Assembly (NCBI RefSeq): GCF_001586275.1
Contig: NZ_CP014545.1
Span: forward strand, 1,018,501-1,082,500
Length of the DNA: 64,000 bases
Origin: Sphingorhabdus sp. M41
Lineage (GTDB): Bacteria; Pseudomonadota; Alphaproteobacteria; Sphingomonadales; Sphingomonadaceae
Direction: 5' to 3'
Shown here: positions 26,901 to 34,528 of the stretch, piece after piece
How the letters are laid out: each line of letters starts with the position of its first letter
Position numbering within the stretch: position 1 is the stretch's first letter
Program-made: the position numbers and the translations under genes
The notes under the pieces: model-generated
What the model saw: only the letters and a program-made list of their open reading frames with translations
The model's database searches: none
Told to the model about the DNA's origin: nothing

Positions 26901-27451
26901 CCAAAGCCGGCGGCCCGCATTATCTGCCGCGCTTCCATGCAGGATCCAGGCCGGTATCGATATTGACTCACGGCGAAGAGTTGAATCTCGAAAGGATTCA
27001 GACAGCACTCGACGATCTGCCTCCGGTCGACACGCGACCACGCAGTTCCGAGATCATGCCCGGACCAACCGGTGAATCGAATGAGCTGTTAACCTATGCG
27101 CGGGGGACGATATTGTGCCTCGGCCCAACGCGGGAGGATGCTGCAAGGCAGGCGGAGACGGCACATCGGCAAGGTTGCGTAGCGCTGATCTGCGTTCCCG
27201 GCGCTACCGGAGAACATACGCTCGACGGATTTGTGCCTCGGGAAATTCTGTCTGCGTTGACCGGTATGGATGCCGTTGTCTGCTGGAGTGAAATCGAGGA
27301 TATCCGCGCCATCCGCAAGGCGCTTGCCATGCGCGACGGGCCGCTGATCCCGATCATCACCGAAGAGAGTTTCGGCCACCAATGTCTGGTCGAACGCCAC
27401 GTCTGTATCGATACAACTGCTGCGGGAGGAAATGTGTCGCTACTGACCTAG
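23972..27451 (+). CDS. putA: bifunctional proline dehydrogenase / pyrroline-5-carboxylate dehydrogenase PutA
   Basis: PutA oxidises proline to glutamate in two steps using FAD and NAD. The 1159-residue protein begins directly with the helical and proline dehydrogenase region (EEAYRLGISLDMIEM, YSLATQLDRKIMVRLVKGAY, THNAHSVAAILEM, RRLLENGANSSFVNQLA) to about residue 470. The aldehyde dehydrogenase half follows, with CISPWNFPLAIFTGQ, Glu in LIAETGGLN and catalytic Cys in FQSAGQRCSALRVL, then a C-terminal extension. The ribbon-helix-helix DNA-binding domain of the enterobacterial protein is absent, so it is catalytic only. SD AGGAAAC precedes the ATG. Confidence 0.97.
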   Translation: MNTLMDYREKIRTHHRSDENEILEHLISNFGPDEQTRERIQERAIQVVRDVRSASGPTLTESFLGEYGLSTDEGLALMTLAEALLRVPDNQTIDALIEDKIGPSNWRDHIGQSESSLVNASTYALEMTRSVINKPESRGPLDALRGAIKRLGEPVIRVAVRQAMKELGNQFVLGEDMKLALKRAEKWKAKGATYSYDMLGEAAITQEGADEYFAAYADAIKEIAKVAISDDLRENPGLSIKLSALYPRYEMSQQAKAVPDLAERVGELARAARDANVGLNIDAEEAYRLGISLDMIEMVLSDPRLAGWDGFGVVVQAFGKRASFVLDWLYSLATQLDRKIMVRLVKGAYWDSEIKRAQMDGVPDFPVFTTKSATDISYICCASQLLKMTDRIYPQFATHNAHSVAAILEMAGNQQDFEFQRLHGMGETLHDALLRNEKVRSRIYAPVGKHRELLAYLVRRLLENGANSSFVNQLANHTVAAEMIATDPFETLKADQQSSRSKIIKPGDLYQPDRVNSRGWDLANRTDMNEYVGERAPFAEKLWRSSAITVRPVTSGTTHKIFNPARVDIQVGEVIEADENQALQAIEDARVWDAPVAERAAILCRAADLYEHHHGEIFALLAREAGKTQFDTIAELREAVDFLRYYAKEAEKHPESKPRGIISCISPWNFPLAIFTGQVAAALAAGNAVLAKPADQTPLIAALATNLLHEAGVPVASLQLLPGAGATVGATISGDARINGVCFTGSTATAQTINRNIAENGQADSLLIAETGGLNCMIVDSTALPEQSVRDIITSAFQSAGQRCSALRVLYLQEDVAEPFLNMLYGAMDATEMGNPWWLSTDIGPVIDQDAQDKISAHIARAEKDGRLLKQLDCPDEGYFVGPAVIRIDGIDDLAEEIFGPVLHVATFKNDELDKIIDDINSRGYGLTFGLQTRIERRIDKLTSALKVGNIYVNRNQVGAVVGSQPFGGEGLSGTGPKAGGPHYLPRFHAGSRPVSILTHGEELNLERIQTALDDLPPVDTRPRSSEIMPGPTGESNELLTYARGTILCLGPTREDAARQAETAHRQGCVALICVPGATGEHTLDGFVPREILSALTGMDAVVCWSEIEDIRAIRKALAMRDGPLIPIITEESFGHQCLVERHVCIDTTAAGGNVSLLT

Positions 27452-27479
27452 GGGCCTTGGAGAGACGGTTGCGGCGCTC

Positions 27480-28166
27480 TCAGCTGCTTGTCAGCGCGTC
27501 GACAAACCGATCAATGGTGCTGTCGAGCAAGGCGAGGGCCGCCGTGTCGAGTGTGTCCCGGCCGAGTATCTGGAGCGAGACATCGCGCCCGGTGTTGAAG
27601 GCCAGCAAGCTGGAAATCAGCATCAGCGCTTCTGTCCGATCGCTTTCGGTCGCTTCGCGCTTGGCTTTTCCGCCGGCCAGCAAGCGGGCGACGATGTCGA
27701 CGCCGGGCTGCCAGAGCCGTTCATAGAGGATGACAAAAGCTGGCCCGCGCTCGCGCATTTCGCGGGCAATGAAATCAGCGCGCGACTGGGCGCTTTCGGT
27801 TTCGGCAAAGATCCGCAAGACCATGTGCAGCAAGCGCTTGAGCTCGGCGCGGCAGCGTTCCGGGTCGCCGCTCGCATCAAGCGTGAACTCGCCGGCCGAT
27901 ATCATGTCGGCAGCGCTGCCTTCATAGCGTGCGACGATATCCTCGGCACAGGCGATATACAGCCCTTGTTTGCCGCCGAAATGATAGGCGATAGAGGGCA
28001 GGGTAACCGCCGCCTGTGCCGCGATACCCCGCGTCGTCGCTCCGGCAAAGCCGTGCGCACCGAAGGCCGCCAGTGCTGCATCAAGGATCGCGCTGCGAGT
28101 GCCGTCGCTTTTCGCATAGCCGTCCGGGCGGGCGGCAGGTGAAGGGGTTTTGGCAGGCTCAGCCAT
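27480..28166 (-). CDS. TetR-family regulator with CerR-type C-terminus
   Basis: The protein (228 residues from this start) has a TetR helix-turn-helix at about residues 25-70: TRSAILDAALAAFGAHGFAG, then TTRGIAAQAAVTLPSIAYHF and GGKQGLYIACAEDI. The C-terminal region resembles the CerR/DUF1956-type ligand domain. It starts 7 bp before the end of the oxygenase gene and so is translated with it. An alternative start at 28190 also lacks a clear SD. TetR members usually repress their own operon; a perfect palindrome lies in the promoter region at 29523. Confidence 0.88.
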   Translation of the reverse strand: MAEPAKTPSPAARPDGYAKSDGTRSAILDAALAAFGAHGFAGATTRGIAAQAAVTLPSIAYHFGGKQGLYIACAEDIVARYEGSAADMISAGEFTLDASGDPERCRAELKRLLHMVLRIFAETESAQSRADFIAREMRERGPAFVILYERLWQPGVDIVARLLAGGKAKREATESDRTEALMLISSLLAFNTGRDVSLQILGRDTLDTAALALLDSTIDRFVDALTSS

Positions 28167-29484
28167 GTGTGGCTCTATAACTGTCGCCATCTGACACAAA
28201 TTCGGCATGGCCATAGCGTTCGAGCAGCCGGTTCAGCTTGCCGACGAGGCGTCGGTCCGCAGTTTCGCGAATGATCGGAATCCTGGCAAGCAGGTCATAG
28301 AATCCCAGTCGCGAATAAATTCTCCCGGCCGCAGCAAGCGCGAGCAGCTTGTCGCGCAACCTGTAGCGCACCCCGATTGTTTCGGCACGCTCGGTATCGC
28401 CCTGCAGGAACTGACGGATGAAAAAGGCTTTGGAGAAACCCCGTTCCAATGTGCGGTCGATCCGTCCGGCAACTGACTGGTCATGTGACAATTGGGTGTT
28501 CATCGTGCCGCGCACTAGCGCGCCGCAGGTTTCGTCGTCAAACGCATTGCGCAGCGTTGCCTGGCGCGCCAGCATCAGGCGCGTGATCGCGCGCGGTGTT
28601 TCTCCGAGCAGCTGTTCTGGCAGGCCGAGCAGGAAACAGCGATAGCGGGCGATCTCGATGCGGGCTTGCTCTGCGGGTGTGAATTGCTCCCGCCCCTCGC
28701 GCATCGCCTGAAAGGCGATCAGAAAGGAACCGATTTGTCCTGCGGGCATCTGGTCGACCTGCGGGATCGGGATGCCATAGGTTTGGGCGTCCCAGACGCC
28801 ATCGCGCTGCATGACATTGTAGCGGACCATCGAATGCATCAGCCGGACCATTGCCGCTGCCTTGAACGCCGCGCCATGGCGTTCGAGCGCGCCGGGGATG
28901 ACTGTCAGGGTGAAGAAAGTTGCCGTCTCGTGGACGCGCCTCGCGGCCAGCTTGTCGGACAGCGCCCCGGTCAGTGCCATTGGTAGCGCCGAATAACGGT
29001 TCATGAAGGTCGCGAGAAAAGCACCGCGGATCGCGAAGGGCACGAGATGGGCATATTGGTTGCGCTCGACCCGCGCGCCTTCTCGCACCAAATCCATATC
29101 GACCCAATCGGGCCGGTTTTCCATCGCAGCGATAAAGACAGCCAGTTCGGGCGGTGCATCGGGAACCGCAGCCAGATCGTTGTCACAGGCGGTCTGCAAC
29201 ATGTCGATCAGCGTGCGAAATCCAAAGTCGGGGATACGTGCTGCGTAGGCGTCCGCAACCGGATCGCCCATGAACGTATAGGCTGCCATCATCTCTACCA
29301 GCGCTTCATCCCCCATCAGATCGGGGATCATATCGGTGAATCCCGACATATTTTCTCCAGAAGGCTCCGTTGTGAAACGCTCGGGCATGGTGCCGAAATC
29401 AAAGCTGCCAAAAATTGCGGGCGTATCCACTGCCTGTTGCTCAACCCGGCTCCAAAGCTCCGGATGATGATGACGACTCTCCAT
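28159..29484 (-). CDS. MpaB / rubber-oxygenase-type (DUF2236) heme oxygenase-like protein
   Basis: The 441-residue protein has the DUF2236 pattern of latex-clearing protein and fungal MpaB oxygenases: a long helical body with the signature VRLMHSMVRYNVMQ near residue 205, GIPIPQVDQMPAGQIGSFLIAF, and a C-terminal helical end. The His in RLMHSMVR corresponds to the family heme-ligand region. No signal peptide is visible, so it is probably cytoplasmic or membrane-associated. The start at 29484 is set by AAGGAG 8 bases upstream. Substrates in this family include polyisoprene; the actual substrate is unknown. It shares a transcript with the TetR gene downstream. Confidence 0.85.
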   Translation of the reverse strand: MESRHHHPELWSRVEQQAVDTPAIFGSFDFGTMPERFTTEPSGENMSGFTDMIPDLMGDEALVEMMAAYTFMGDPVADAYAARIPDFGFRTLIDMLQTACDNDLAAVPDAPPELAVFIAAMENRPDWVDMDLVREGARVERNQYAHLVPFAIRGAFLATFMNRYSALPMALTGALSDKLAARRVHETATFFTLTVIPGALERHGAAFKAAAMVRLMHSMVRYNVMQRDGVWDAQTYGIPIPQVDQMPAGQIGSFLIAFQAMREGREQFTPAEQARIEIARYRCFLLGLPEQLLGETPRAITRLMLARQATLRNAFDDETCGALVRGTMNTQLSHDQSVAGRIDRTLERGFSKAFFIRQFLQGDTERAETIGVRYRLRDKLLALAAAGRIYSRLGFYDLLARIPIIRETADRRLVGKLNRLLERYGHAEFVSDGDSYRATHG

Positions 29485-29522
29485 GGGCACACTCCTTTTA
29501 TACTTCCTATCGTAAATAATAT

Positions 29523-29536
29523 CTATCGATCGATAG
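29523..29536. promoter_or_regulatory. candidate TetR operator
   Basis: CTATCGATCGATAG is a perfect 14-bp palindrome in the gap between the oxygenase-tetR operon and the EL222-like gene, with partial repeats CCTATCG at 29507 nearby. It is the only palindrome of this kind in the intergenic region, and its position fits autoregulation by the TetR protein. Confidence 0.45.
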
Positions 29537-29648
29537 GTATTCAAGTGGGAATTGCATAATGGTGCCGCGCGCGGGAATCCACTCTGGCGCGATAACCCCT
29601 TGGCTCTATTACTTGCCTTTAACTACGTATGTCGGGTAGCTTGGCACC

Positions 29649-30305
29649 ATGGATCACGAGCAAGATACAGGCGCGCAAAATCAGCTGACGATTTCAAAAT
29701 CGGATTTGCCAAAGACGACCGTCATGAGGTTGATCGAAAATAGCCCGATTGCCTCTGTGGTCAGCAATCCCCGGCTGACCGATAATCCGATTGTCGCGGT
29801 CAACGATGCTTTTCTGGCGCTGACCGGTTATGATAGGGATTTCATTGTCGGTCGGAACTGTCGGTTTCTGGCGGGCGAGGCGACCGAGCCTTGGCTGACC
29901 GAAGAAATTCGACGCGGCGTGCGACAGCAAAAGTCCGTGTTGGTTGAGATATTGAATTACAAGAAGGATGGCACAGCCTTCCAGAACGCCGTTCTGGTAG
30001 CCCCACTGTTTGACGAAGAGGGCGAACTGGAATATTTTCTCGGCTCACAGATTGAAATCGATGCCGATATTCCGAGCCTTGCCAAACCGCGCCGGATGCG
30101 CGCCGTGGCGATTGTGAAGGATTTGTCGAAACGGCAGCGGGAAGTGCTGCAATTTATAGCCAAGGGCCTCCTCAACAAGCAAATTGCTCATGAATTGGGC
30201 CTCAGCGAACGAACTATCAAAATGCATCGTTCGATTCTGATGAAACGGCTCGATGTCCCTAGCGCCGCGGATATGGTCCGGCTCGCCGTAGAAGCGGGTA
30301 TGTAA
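29649..30305 (+). CDS. LOV-HTH blue-light transcription factor, EL222-like
   Basis: The 218-residue protein has an N-terminal LOV domain (about residues 25-145) with the flavin-adduct cysteine in GRNCRFLAG, preceded by [16 protein letters not shown], and the later [18 protein letters not shown] and [10 protein letters not shown]. The C-terminal LuxR-type helix-turn-helix (about 160-215) reads [20 protein letters not shown], then [16 protein letters not shown]. The arrangement and many residues match EL222 of Erythrobacter as I recall it, where blue light releases the HTH to dimerise and bind DNA. It faces the oxygenase-tetR operon across 164 bp, a possible target. Start ATG chosen as the first with a LOV-compatible N-terminus; no strong SD. 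Confidence 0.93.
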   Translation: MDHEQDTGAQNQLTISKSDLPKTTVMRLIENSPIASVVSNPRLTDNPIVAVNDAFLALTGYDRDFIVGRNCRFLAGEATEPWLTEEIRRGVRQQKSVLVEILNYKKDGTAFQNAVLVAPLFDEEGELEYFLGSQIEIDADIPSLAKPRRMRAVAIVKDLSKRQREVLQFIAKGLLNKQIAHELGLSERTIKMHRSILMKRLDVPSAADMVRLAVEAGM

Positions 30306-30481
30306 GCTTATCTTTCATACGGTCCAATGGCCGTATCGATTCTGGGCCTATTCGCGACTATCTATTGAAAGGCATCGCGGGTTGGAGCTTCTTTTCCCAA
30401 TTCGGGCCGCAGACATTGTTTGGGCAGCATTTTTCCCTCCTCCTTGTTGTCCAAGGATTTTCAGTCCGTGATGCACTTTTT

Positions 30482-31447
30482 TTAGAATTGATCCGCGATT
30501 TCGACCATTTTGGTGAGCCGCCTTGGGGCTACCTGACACCAGCTTTTGTAAAGCCTTTCAGTGATATGGTCCCAATCCGTGCTACCGGTATCCAGCCGGA
30601 TCGCTATCCAGCCAGACTTTCCATAAAATTTGGGTGAATAATAAAGCTCTGGGTCGGCGTCGATCAGGGCCGCCTGCTCGTCCGTGCCAGTGGTTTTCAC
30701 GAGTAAGGCAATACTAGCCTCGCCATGATGACTCTGGGCGAAATAAGCGAAATATTTGCCCGTCCTTTCGCTGCCGACCCGCCAGCCGGGGGCACCGAAG
30801 CTTGGCCGTTCGTGGGTTTCCGCAAGCGCCATAGCGCGCTCGCGAACCTGTCCCAAAATCCAGTCCGGATCATTCTCGCGGGTAACATATCTGGCTAATG
30901 TAGCAGGATAGAGCTGATGCTCGGCAATCAATATCCGGCCGGCTAGAGTGTCGGCATCGTCGTCGGACAGGATGGCGACTTCGGTCTGAGCCAGTACCGG
31001 GCCATCATCCAGTTCTGCGGTGACCAGATGAACGCTGCATCCCGCTACTCTGTCTCCGGCATCTATAGCCCGCTGATAAGTATCAAGGCCCTTATATTTG
31101 GGGAGCAGGCTGGGATGGATGTTCAGCATATGATTTGTCCATTTTCTGACAAAGCCATCGCTCAAGATCCGCATATAGCCTGCCAGCACGACATATTCGG
31201 CCCCTGACTGGACTATAGCGTCATGCATGATTTCATCATGCGCTTCACGGGCCAGGCCTTTGTGTCGATGAGCGAAGGTTGCGATGCTCTCTGCTTCTGC
31301 GAGCCGCAAGCCGGGGGCATCGGGGTCATTGGATGCCACGAGCATGATTTCAAACGGGCAGTCGGGTGTTTTGGCTGCGTATACCATCGCCGCCATATTC
31401 GACCCGCGACCGGAGATTAATATCGCGATTTTGGCTTTGTCAGCCAT
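30482..31447 (-). CDS. purN: phosphoribosylglycinamide formyltransferase PurN fused to an MmcQ/YjbR-type domain
   Basis: Residues 1-200 are PurN, which transfers formyl from 10-formyl-THF to GAR in purine synthesis: [59 protein letters not shown]. The rest, about residues 205-321, is unlike PurN and matches the MmcQ/YjbR fold: [31 protein letters not shown] and [10 protein letters not shown] read no stop or frameshift between them, so this is a fusion of about 321 residues versus about 200 for plain PurN. The start at 31447 overlaps the purM end by 8 bp. Confidence 0.93.
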   Translation of the reverse strand: MADKAKIAILISGRGSNMAAMVYAAKTPDCPFEIMLVASNDPDAPGLRLAEAESIATFAHRHKGLAREAHDEIMHDAIVQSGAEYVVLAGYMRILSDGFVRKWTNHMLNIHPSLLPKYKGLDTYQRAIDAGDRVAGCSVHLVTAELDDGPVLAQTEVAILSDDDADTLAGRILIAEHQLYPATLARYVTRENDPDWILGQVRERAMALAETHERPSFGAPGWRVGSERTGKYFAYFAQSHHGEASIALLVKTTGTDEQAALIDADPELYYSPKFYGKSGWIAIRLDTGSTDWDHITERLYKSWCQVAPRRLTKMVEIADQF

Positions 31448-32546
31448 TGTGGGTGGCGGTCCAGTCGTTCGTTGCCGACCATATGCCGCGTGTTCCGCTG
31501 ACCGAACAGCCCGTGGTTCCATTGCGCACATCGCCGATTCGGTGGACTTTTTCGCCGGCGGCTAGAAGATCTGCCGTAATCGACTGTGCTTCGTCGGGCG
31601 ATACCGCCAGTACCATCCCGATCCCGCAATTGAAGGTCCGGGCCATTTCCTCGGGCTCGATATTACCCTGGGCCTGAAGGAATGCCATCAAACGGGGTTG
31701 GTCCCAGTTCGAAGCATCGACATGGGCGTGCATGCCATCGGGTAATACCCGCGGGATATTTTCCAGCAAACCGCCTCCGGTGATATGGGCGAGAGCCTTC
31801 ACCCGACCGGACTGCATCAGCGGCAAGAGCGATTTTACATAGATTCGGGTTGGCGCGATCAATGCTTCGATCAACAATATGTCGGGATTGAAAAGGGCAG
31901 GGCGATCCATTTTCCAGCCCTTGTCTGCGGCCAGTCGCCGGACCAGCGAAAAGCCGTTCGAATGGATGCCTGAGGATTCGAGGCCGAGCAGGATATCGCC
32001 CGCTTCGATCGTCGCTCCGGTAATCGCTTTCTTGCGCTCCACTGCGCCGACACAGAAACCGGCAAGATCATAATCGCCTTCGGCATACATGCCGGGCATT
32101 TCCGCCGTTTCGCCACCGATCAGTGCACAGCCTGACATCTTGCAGCCTTCGGCAATCCCCGCCACAACTCGCTCGGCAATACCGTTTTCAAGCTTGCCGG
32201 TGGCGAAATAGTCGAGGAAGAACAGAGGTTCCGCGCCTTGCACGATCAGATCATTGACGCACATCGCGACAAGATCGATTCCAACACTGTCATGTCGGTC
32301 ATAGTCAATCGCAAGTTTCAGTTTTGTGCCAACGCCGTCATTAGCGGCAACCAGCAGAGGGTCTTGATAACCTGCTGCTTTCAGATCAAAAAAACCTCCG
32401 AAACCGCCTAGTTCCGCATTTGCGCCCGGACGCGCCGTGGCTTTGGCCAGTGGCGCAATCGCTTTGATCAAGGCGTTACCTGCCTCAATAGATACACCGG
32501 CTTTCGCATAGGTGTAAGAATCCGGTTCATTTTGCTTTTCACTCAT
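31440..32546 (-). CDS. purM: phosphoribosylformylglycinamidine cyclo-ligase PurM
   Basis: PurM closes the imidazole ring of AIR with ATP. The 368-residue protein has the expected motifs: [65 protein letters not shown], and [16 protein letters not shown]. It is transcribed with purN and diverges from the DUF2066 gene, a layout seen in sphingomonads. Confidence 0.98.
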   Translation of the reverse strand: MSEKQNEPDSYTYAKAGVSIEAGNALIKAIAPLAKATARPGANAELGGFGGFFDLKAAGYQDPLLVAANDGVGTKLKLAIDYDRHDSVGIDLVAMCVNDLIVQGAEPLFFLDYFATGKLENGIAERVVAGIAEGCKMSGCALIGGETAEMPGMYAEGDYDLAGFCVGAVERKKAITGATIEAGDILLGLESSGIHSNGFSLVRRLAADKGWKMDRPALFNPDILLIEALIAPTRIYVKSLLPLMQSGRVKALAHITGGGLLENIPRVLPDGMHAHVDASNWDQPRLMAFLQAQGNIEPEEMARTFNCGIGMVLAVSPDEAQSITADLLAAGEKVHRIGDVRNGTTGCSVSGTRGIWSATNDWTATHNG

Positions 32547-32608
32547 AACTTGTGCGATTAGACAAGTCGCGGCTGGATTTCTACGCCATAATCGTCAAAA
32601 GGGCGCAA

Positions 32609-33898
32609 ATGAGTTTTTTGAGTGACTTCCGGATCAAGATTGCCGCCGCCGTTGCCGTTGTGACTATGCTCGCGGGAACGGTCGTCTATGCGCAGCTGGA
32701 AGGGACCGAGCGCGGGGTTGCGCCGCTGGCCAGCACAGGTGATTTCGAAGTCATGGGCGTCGAGGTCGATGTCCACGGTGACAATGCTGTTGATGCGCGC
32801 AAAAAAGGCTGGGAGGAAGCTCAGCGCAAGGCTTGGCAAATGCTTTATAAGCGCACCCAAGGTGGCGAAACCGCCGGTCTGCCGGATGATAGGCTTAACA
32901 CGATCGTCTCCGCCATCATTATCGAGCAGGAGCAGATCGGGCCGAAACGCTATATCGCAACGCTTGGCGTTATGTTTGATCGGGCCAGAGCAGGTTCAAT
33001 TCTGGGCGTTGGCGGACGGCGATTGCGGTCCCCGCCACTGCTGGTCCTGCCAGTCATGTGGAGCGGCGGGTCAGCCCAGGTATTTGAAAGTCGGACCGAG
33101 TGGCAAAAAGCCTGGGCGCGCTTCAGCTCCGGCGATAGCGTTATCGACTATGTTCGCCCGTACGGATCAGACAGCGAGTCGCTGGTATTAACCGCGGGGC
33201 AGGCAAATCGTCCGAGTCGGCGCTGGTGGCGAAATATTCTCGATCAGTTCGGTGCAGCGGATGTTATCATCCCGATTGTCCGGCTGACCTATAAATATCC
33301 CGGCGGCCCAGTCACCGGGCGCTTTACCGCCCGCTATGGCCCCGATAACCGCTTCATCGACAGTTTTACCCTGAAAGTGAGCCGCAGCGAAGATGTTGCC
33401 AAGATGATGGATCAGGGAATCGCACGATTGGACAATATCTATTCCAGCGCCTTGTCGCGCGGCGTTTTGAAAACTGATAAGTCTCTGATTATCGAGGACC
33501 CCTTCAATCTGGATGAACTGGATCTTGAGGATTTCAATCTTGACGATGATTTGGCCGTGGAGACTGGCGAGAGCGATGCGTCTGCAATTCCGGTCGGTAC
33601 CATCAGCGCATCAGAAACAGGCGGCGAGACGCCAGTGACGGCGCCGGCTGCGATAATCAGCATTTCGCTGCAATTTGATACGCCAGACGTTGGTGCGGTC
33701 GGTCGCGGCGAATCATCTGTGCGTTCAATACCGGGTGTGACCTCTGCTTCGACATCCAGCCTCGCGCTAGGCGGCGTTTCCGTTATGAGCGTGAATTACC
33801 GCGGCGATATTTCTACCTTGGCCCAGGCGCTTCGGGCGCAAGGCTGGCAGGTCCAGCAAGGAGCGGGCGCCCTGCGTATCAGTCGTTCCGGACAATGA
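32609..33898 (+). CDS. DUF2066-type exported protein
   Basis: The 429-residue protein begins MSFLSDFRIKIAAAVAVVTM, a signal or anchor sequence, then the DUF2066 region (VEVDVHGDNAVDARKKGWEE, AWQMLYKRTQGGETAGLPDD, RYIATLGVMFDRARAGSILG). The C-terminus is separate, with an acidic linker (about residues 290-330) and a final conserved-looking block (SISLQFDTPDVGAVGRG). The start at 32609 has AAAAGGG nearby. It heads the operon DUF2066-hda-ppk1-ppx; the role is unknown, but the co-transcription with chromosome-replication and polyphosphate genes is conserved in relatives by my recollection. Confidence 0.82.
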   Translation: MSFLSDFRIKIAAAVAVVTMLAGTVVYAQLEGTERGVAPLASTGDFEVMGVEVDVHGDNAVDARKKGWEEAQRKAWQMLYKRTQGGETAGLPDDRLNTIVSAIIIEQEQIGPKRYIATLGVMFDRARAGSILGVGGRRLRSPPLLVLPVMWSGGSAQVFESRTEWQKAWARFSSGDSVIDYVRPYGSDSESLVLTAGQANRPSRRWWRNILDQFGAADVIIPIVRLTYKYPGGPVTGRFTARYGPDNRFIDSFTLKVSRSEDVAKMMDQGIARLDNIYSSALSRGVLKTDKSLIIEDPFNLDELDLEDFNLDDDLAVETGESDASAIPVGTISASETGGETPVTAPAAIISISLQFDTPDVGAVGRGESSVRSIPGVTSASTSSLALGGVSVMSVNYRGDISTLAQALRAQGWQVQQGAGALRISRSGQ

Positions 33899-33910
33899 TG
33901 TAGCGAGACA

Positions 33911-34525
33911 GTGAGTCAGATACCTCTCCCTCTTGAACAAAAACCGTCGCAGGAACAGGGAGGATATCTGGTGACTGCCGCCAATGCGGAGGTGCATCGT
34001 CACCTGGGGAACTGGCAGGACTGGGTGCACCACACGTTGATTTTGACTGGCCCTGAAGGCTGCGGTAAATCCACCATGGCGGCGGCGTTCGAGACGGAGA
34101 GTGGTGGGCTGTGCCTCGATGATGCTTCTGAACATGAGGATACGGAGCTATTCCACCTCTGGAACCGGGCCAACAGCGAACATAAGCCGTTATTGCTTTT
34201 GTCGTCAAAACTGGTCTCGGAGTGGGGGATCAACCTTCCCGATCTGAAATCCCGGCTCGCAGCATCACTGCATCTTGAAATCGGTCCGCCCGATCAGGCG
34301 ATGATCAACGGGCTGTTTCAGAAATATTTTGCAATGCGCGGGCTTACCATTTCCGAAGACGCGCTGCGCTATCTGGAAAAACGCATGGTCCGCTCCTATG
34401 CTATGGTGCGTCAATTGGCGCAAAAAATGGATGCGCTTGCGATCGAGAGCAAGAAGCCAGTCAATCTGGCTATCGCGAAGTCAGCGCTCGTTTTTTTGGA
34501 TGATGATCAAAAGGTGGATATTTAA
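33911..34525 (+). CDS. hda: DnaA-related regulator Hda
   Basis: Hda couples the loaded sliding clamp to hydrolysis of DnaA-bound ATP, limiting re-initiation. The 204-residue protein has an AAA+ core: Walker A GPEGCGKST near residue 48, a Walker B-like LCLDDASEHE, LPDLKSRLAASLHLEIGPPD (Box VI-like), and the sensor-like MRGLTISEDALRYLEKRMVR. The N-terminus carries QIPLPLEQ, which fits a clamp-binding motif. A GTG start follows the DUF2066 stop by 12 bases. It is clearly shorter than DnaA and lacks the DNA-binding domain IV. Confidence 0.92.
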   Translation: MSQIPLPLEQKPSQEQGGYLVTAANAEVHRHLGNWQDWVHHTLILTGPEGCGKSTMAAAFETESGGLCLDDASEHEDTELFHLWNRANSEHKPLLLLSSKLVSEWGINLPDLKSRLAASLHLEIGPPDQAMINGLFQKYFAMRGLTISEDALRYLEKRMVRSYAMVRQLAQKMDALAIESKKPVNLAIAKSALVFLDDDQKVDI

Positions 34526-34528
34526 CCG

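Noticed and set aside
30317-30336. Inverted repeat ATACGG/CCGTAT after the LOV-HTH gene
   Set aside because: A short stem without a T tract; too weak to call a terminator.
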